Positions 60,037 through 64,000 of a DNA stretch of 64,000 nucleotides are shown one piece after another. The DNA is taken from NCBI GenBank assembly GCA_038496445.1, contig JALMLS010000507.1, positions 248,001 through 312,000 of the forward strand, written 5' to 3'. Position 1 is the stretch's first letter, and every line of letters begins with the position of its first letter. The notes beneath the pieces were generated by a model that saw nothing but the letters and a program-made list of their open reading frames with translations, had not been told where the DNA came from and searched no databases. Origin of the DNA: Trichosphaerium sp. ATCC 40318 (Eukaryota; Discosea; Flabellinia; Trichosidae). Position numbers and translations under genes: made by a program.

Positions 60037-61935
60037 ATGGAAGATATGCTACACGAGAGCGGCAATGCGAATGTTCTGGAACCAAAAGGTTCGTTTTATT
60101 GATCACGCTTTGCATTATTTACGCTTATTTACGCTTATTGTAGTTTATATGCATTCCATACCGCCTATAACACCTGTAGCTGCTGGTACAAGTAAAATTA
60201 CTTTACAACCACGAAAAAACAGGTTTACAGCACTTGGTTCAGCGCCTAAAGCACAAAAGAAAGCAAAACCGGCGCCAAAGCGTAAATGGTCGCCTATTAA
60301 ACCAAAAAAAGTTGTGGCAGTTGTAAAACGCCAAGCGAAACACAGTAAAATGATAGGAGACTGCCTGGGTACCATTTAATCGTTTACACTTTTTTGTGTG
60401 ACACGATTTTTTAGAACCGTTTTTTAACGATGAGAGAACATCAGACTACAAGCTGGAAGTATCTGGAAAGACATTTTGGTTACATAAAACATTATTAATG
60501 GCCAGGTCACAGTATTTTAAACGTATATTTAAAGGTAACTTTAGAGGTAAGATTAGTCAATGTTGTCATGACACACGTTTTGATTTTTGTGTTTATAGAG
60601 TCATCTGCAACATCATTTACTGTTATCTCTGGAAGACCATTAATTTGGGTACGTACAAAAAGAGTTATTGCACTGCGACCGTCAATTGATTTTTTTCTTT
60701 TTTTTGATTGCAACAAGCACGTGCTTATTTTTTCACTAGGAGTGTATGCTTCGGTGGTTTTATACTGATAAGATTGAAGTAGAATATAAGAATGTGTTAG
60801 AGTTACTATACCTTGCAGATCAGCATGTTGAAGAGAGTTTTATTGAGTTTTTGGAAACAGTTATATTCACAAGTATGAATGAGATTAATGCGACTATGAT
60901 GTTCAATAAAACAATACCAAAGGAGTGGCTTGAAGGTGAGTACCAAATAAGAGCTTTAAAAACAATTTAATAATGACACGTGTTACTTAGTATGGGAAGG
61001 AGTTACAAAGACTTACAAGGAAGCGAAAGCTCTTGGTGAAAAGTTTGATAACAACCCAACACCAACATTATCTAATGATCTCTGTAATTTAATACCTGAT
61101 GAAGACTCTTATGAAGAAGGAAATTACGTAACCTTCAATGTACACAATATGAGTACTATTTATTTTAGACTTAACTTTTTTTTAGTTGAAAGATGGGCAA
61201 GTACGAGTACACAAATTTGTACTATTGACTTTTTCTGGTAAATATCGCACTAAATTAGAATCAAGTGATACAGAGGTACTAGTTTTGTTCAATAGATATG
61301 TGAAAAATGCTCACTCTACCAAACTAGTGCACTTTTAGTTATCCGAATGTTAAAAAAACCGACATGGATACTGTTATTTTAACTCTATGTGGAAAGAGTA
61401 TCATCCATGCATCTCCTGCTGTATTGCACCTTTGTAAAGAATTTGAGATTGTCGGTGGTGTTGCTGTAAGTGAGCATATTGTTTACTCAACGTCAATGTT
61501 GCACGTGGCAGATTGGGGTAAAGACACAAAAGTAGAAGTCAGGCCTATTTCTCTTAAAACTCCAATCAAACCAACAAAAATAACTGTAGAACTTTCTGTA
61601 CAAGACACAAGTATGTATGGAGAAAACCTTTTCCGTGGCTATGATCTATCAATTATGTTTGAAACATCAAAAGTTGCTAGAGAGGTAAGGAGCGAAAGAA
61701 TTAAGAATAATAAGAGGTTTTGGAATCTCACTTCTTTTTTTAGATACACTTCACGCCGAATCATGATTTTAAGCAGGATTTGGACGTAAGTGATCTCAAA
61801 CCTTTTATGAACCAATCCGTAAAGTTTATTGGTACACACTCTCGTCATAGATATACAAATACTACTTGTGACTTAAAAATAAGTTTACATGGTACACCTC
61901 ACTCTGAGCTACCCTGTAAACTTATTGTACAATAA
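60037..61935 (+). CDS. BTB/POZ-domain protein
   Basis: ATG 60037 (MEDMLHESGNANVLEPK) begins a multi-exon gene ending TAA 61935. After a basic, Lys/Pro-rich region (KKAKPAPKRKWSPIKPKKV) comes a BTB fold: DYKLEVSGKTFWLHKTLLM, RSQYFKRIFKG, then CMLRWFYTDKIEVEYKN and LELLYLADQHVEESF. A second, weaker BTB-like start is seen at VRVHKFVLLTFSGKYRTKL. The C-terminal region (HASPAVLHLCKEFEIVGG, YDLSIMFETSKVARE, FTPNHDFKQDLDV) is not recognised. BTB proteins dimerise and often recruit Cullin-3 ubiquitin ligases. The basic stretch may target it to the nucleus. Confidence 0.78.
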
Positions 61936-62521
61936 AAAAACTATTCGTTACGAACAAACGCACGCAATGAACTTCAGGCAAAAGAACAGCGTTTGATTGA
62001 AGAAATTTATTGAGAAATGCTGCACTACTACAAGATTGGTTTTTTTTCCCAACGTGCATTGTAGAATGTAATTCGGGCGCTGAAACAGTGTTACAGCTAC
62101 ACTTATTTTACTTGGTTTGCATGTGAATTCTATGGGAGTTCTATAGGAACGCATAATTAAAACGAACGTCGAGATTGTACGCAGTTCACATTAGGGTGCA
62201 TATTTTATGCCCATTGAGCGTATTTGGTGCTTATGAGTTTACTTTGGCGTTGAGGTAATCAAATTCTGTTAAGGACGCTTCACTGACAAAACAATTGACA
62301 AAAGACTAAAAAAACCAATTCATACGCTACGAAAAGGAATTCTTTATATTCCTTTCGTTTGTAGAGTAACTTGTAGGCGTAAATCGCGCTACGAATGTTA
62401 TAGTGGCTGTATTGCCTAATAAGTTCACTGAGATTCTCTTTTATTGACTTGAGAACAATATTGTAAGATGTTAAAGGGCAAGTTACGGTTTTTTTGGTAC
62501 GATCATCTCATTTTTGCTTAG
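61936..62521. other. Intergenic / 5' region of VPS13
   Basis: No frame that I can support. It must contain the VPS13 promoter and probably its first coding exon with the initiating Met, which I could not place with certainty. Confidence 0.45.
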
Positions 62522-64000
62522 CGGTCGTATGGCCCGTGCTAATTAGCATCCTGGGCCCTTATGTAAAGGGTATCAGCGCAGATGACTTGAAATTGTCTTG
62601 GTATGATGGTACGTGACTATGAAGGCGAACATACGCCTCAAAACTTCGTTCGTAGGGCAAGTACAACTCAGTAACTTGGAAATTAAAACTGATGCTCTAA
62701 ATCGCTTTGGACTTCCCGTAGTTGTGAAACAAGGTAGGAATAACTGTTTTCCCACCAAAAAAAAAAGGAAATGACACACGAACTCTACTTTAGGTTTCTT
62801 GGGTAACGTAACAATGACTGTACCATGGAGTACGCCTCTACAAACAGCTCCGCAGGCGCTTACTTTATTTTCAAGATGATCTTGGCAACAAATCCACAGT
62901 TATTCACCTTGAAGACATCTTTGTTTTGGCTGGACCGCGTGAAGCAGGCGGCGTACGGCGTATTTTAGGTTTAAAGGACAAATCGGTTTACTTCTACTTA
63001 GTGGGACGAAGAAGCAGCAAGAAAGTCTCTTACTGAATCAAAACCAACTACAGCACAGCCAATAGCGCCCGAAAACGGTACATACAAGCCCCTCTTGTCA
63101 AGCTGACACCTGTCAGTTTCAGTAATTCTGTTTTTATTTTCAAGTTTTTTTTAATAGATTTGTCGTTGTGTTAAGATATTGTAGCTGAGGGTTTCTTTAC
63201 GAAATTATGGGAGACGGTTATAGATAACGTACAAATAACTATTAATAATGTGCATATACGTTACGAGGATAGAATATCAGACCCTGATGTATGTTAATAT
63301 GAGTTCCCCCAAAGTTTTTTTCATTAATTTATTTGTTTTTGAAAATTACAAACGTTTCTCAACATGCTAACAAACTACTCTAGCATCCTTTTTCGATTGG
63401 TTTAACTCTGGAACACTTTTCAGCGCGTTCCACAGATAAAGACTGGTTGGCCAAGTTTATATCAGAACCTCATGCGATAGTACACAAGGTAACAATAGTA
63501 GCAGTTTATTTGGGTTTTTTTTTTATAACATTTGTTTTTCTAGCTTTGTCAGCTTAAGAATCTAGCAATCTACTGTAATCCAATAGAAACAGATCCATTT
63601 GTATCAATTAAGACTATACAACAACTACAAATTAGCATGGACTCATTGGTACAATTGATTTTACCAATCCTTTTTCAGCAAACTAAAAATAAAACGTAGA
63701 TACCGAAAGAAGCCAATGGTCTAAAGACACCCGTTGAGCATCACTTTATCCTAAGTCCTGTTGTTGGTAAGCGATTATATAGTTTATAACAACGTATTAT
63801 TAATATACTTTAACAGCGAGCTTGAAGCTCACAATGAACAAGTCGTTGGAGCCAGATATGAACCAACCTAAATACACTTTTGACTTCCATTTTGACACAT
63901 TGTCGCTCACCTTTGAGGCCAATCAATACTCTAATATAGACAGGCTTATCACTTTGCTTTCAAAATTAGAGAAAGTTAAAAACGAGGTAACTTGAGTCAT
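62522..64000 (+). CDS. VPS13: VPS13 (chorein-family lipid-transfer protein), N-terminal part
   Basis: The first certain exon follows an acceptor (tttttgcttag) and reads VVWPVLISILGPYVKGISAD. Further exons give SWYDGQVQLSNLEIKTDALN, FGLPVVVKQGFLGNVTMTVP, HLEDIFVLAGPREAGG, DNVQITINNVHIRYEDRIS, HPFSIGLTLEHFSARSTD and FDFHFDTLSLTFEANQYSN. These are the conserved chorein N-terminus and extended-rod start of VPS13. VPS13 proteins are very large bridges that move lipids between organelle membranes at contact sites. The gene runs off the right edge at an exon end (KVKNE). The first exon is not identified. Confidence 0.88.

Overview
This looks like a chromosomal window from a unicellular eukaryote. 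Genes are dense and sit on both strands. Most are broken into many short exons by small introns (about 35-110 nt) with gtacgt/gtaagt/gtatgt donors and T-rich acceptors ending in tttag. Base composition is AT-rich. The combination of a Frizzled-type seven-helix receptor, galactocerebrosidase, a LanC-like protein, Ras, VPS13 and RCC1/BTB proteins suggests an amoebozoan or another intron-rich amoeboid protist. That placement is an inference. I saw no prokaryotic operon structure, CRISPR array, rRNA or tRNA. Splice sites were worked out by eye from reading frame and consensus.

Left part (1-15 kb): a 5'-truncated WD40 gene; a decayed MORN-like relic; an ORF followed directly by a 33-nt A tract on its sense strand; a small GNAT acetyltransferase; a 15-exon protein with two WWE domains, a PH domain and GYPPQQ repeats; a cytochrome b5/acyl-CoA dehydrogenase fusion; then small secreted or cysteine-rich genes, one apparently frameshifted.

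Middle (15.6-35 kb): one arm of a ~2.1 kb inverted duplication carrying a secreted cysteine-rich gene, then a TatD-family nuclease gene, a relic of a Frizzled-type receptor, a Ras GTPase, the intact Frizzled-type receptor, galactocerebrosidase, a mosaic of a second Frizzled relic and a sulfatase relic, and a long RCC1-BTB-BTB gene ending in a CaaX box.

Right part (36-64 kb): a decayed mitochondrial-type Hsp70, a secreted LanC-like protein, an active-looking arylsulfatase, a relic of a cysteine-rich gene, the second arm of the inverted duplication (with a broken tail of the TatD gene), several hypothetical genes, lysyl-tRNA synthetase with a mitochondrial presequence, the intact cysteine-rich secreted gene, an LRR receptor-like membrane protein, a 16-repeat MORN-like protein, a BTB protein, and the 5' part of VPS13 running off the end.

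Two themes stand out. First, at least eight gene fragments in the window are broken copies of intact genes in the same window, which points to repeated local duplication and decay. Second, the palindrome CACGTG occurs more than 50 times (hand count), far above expectation, mostly in introns and intergenic DNA.
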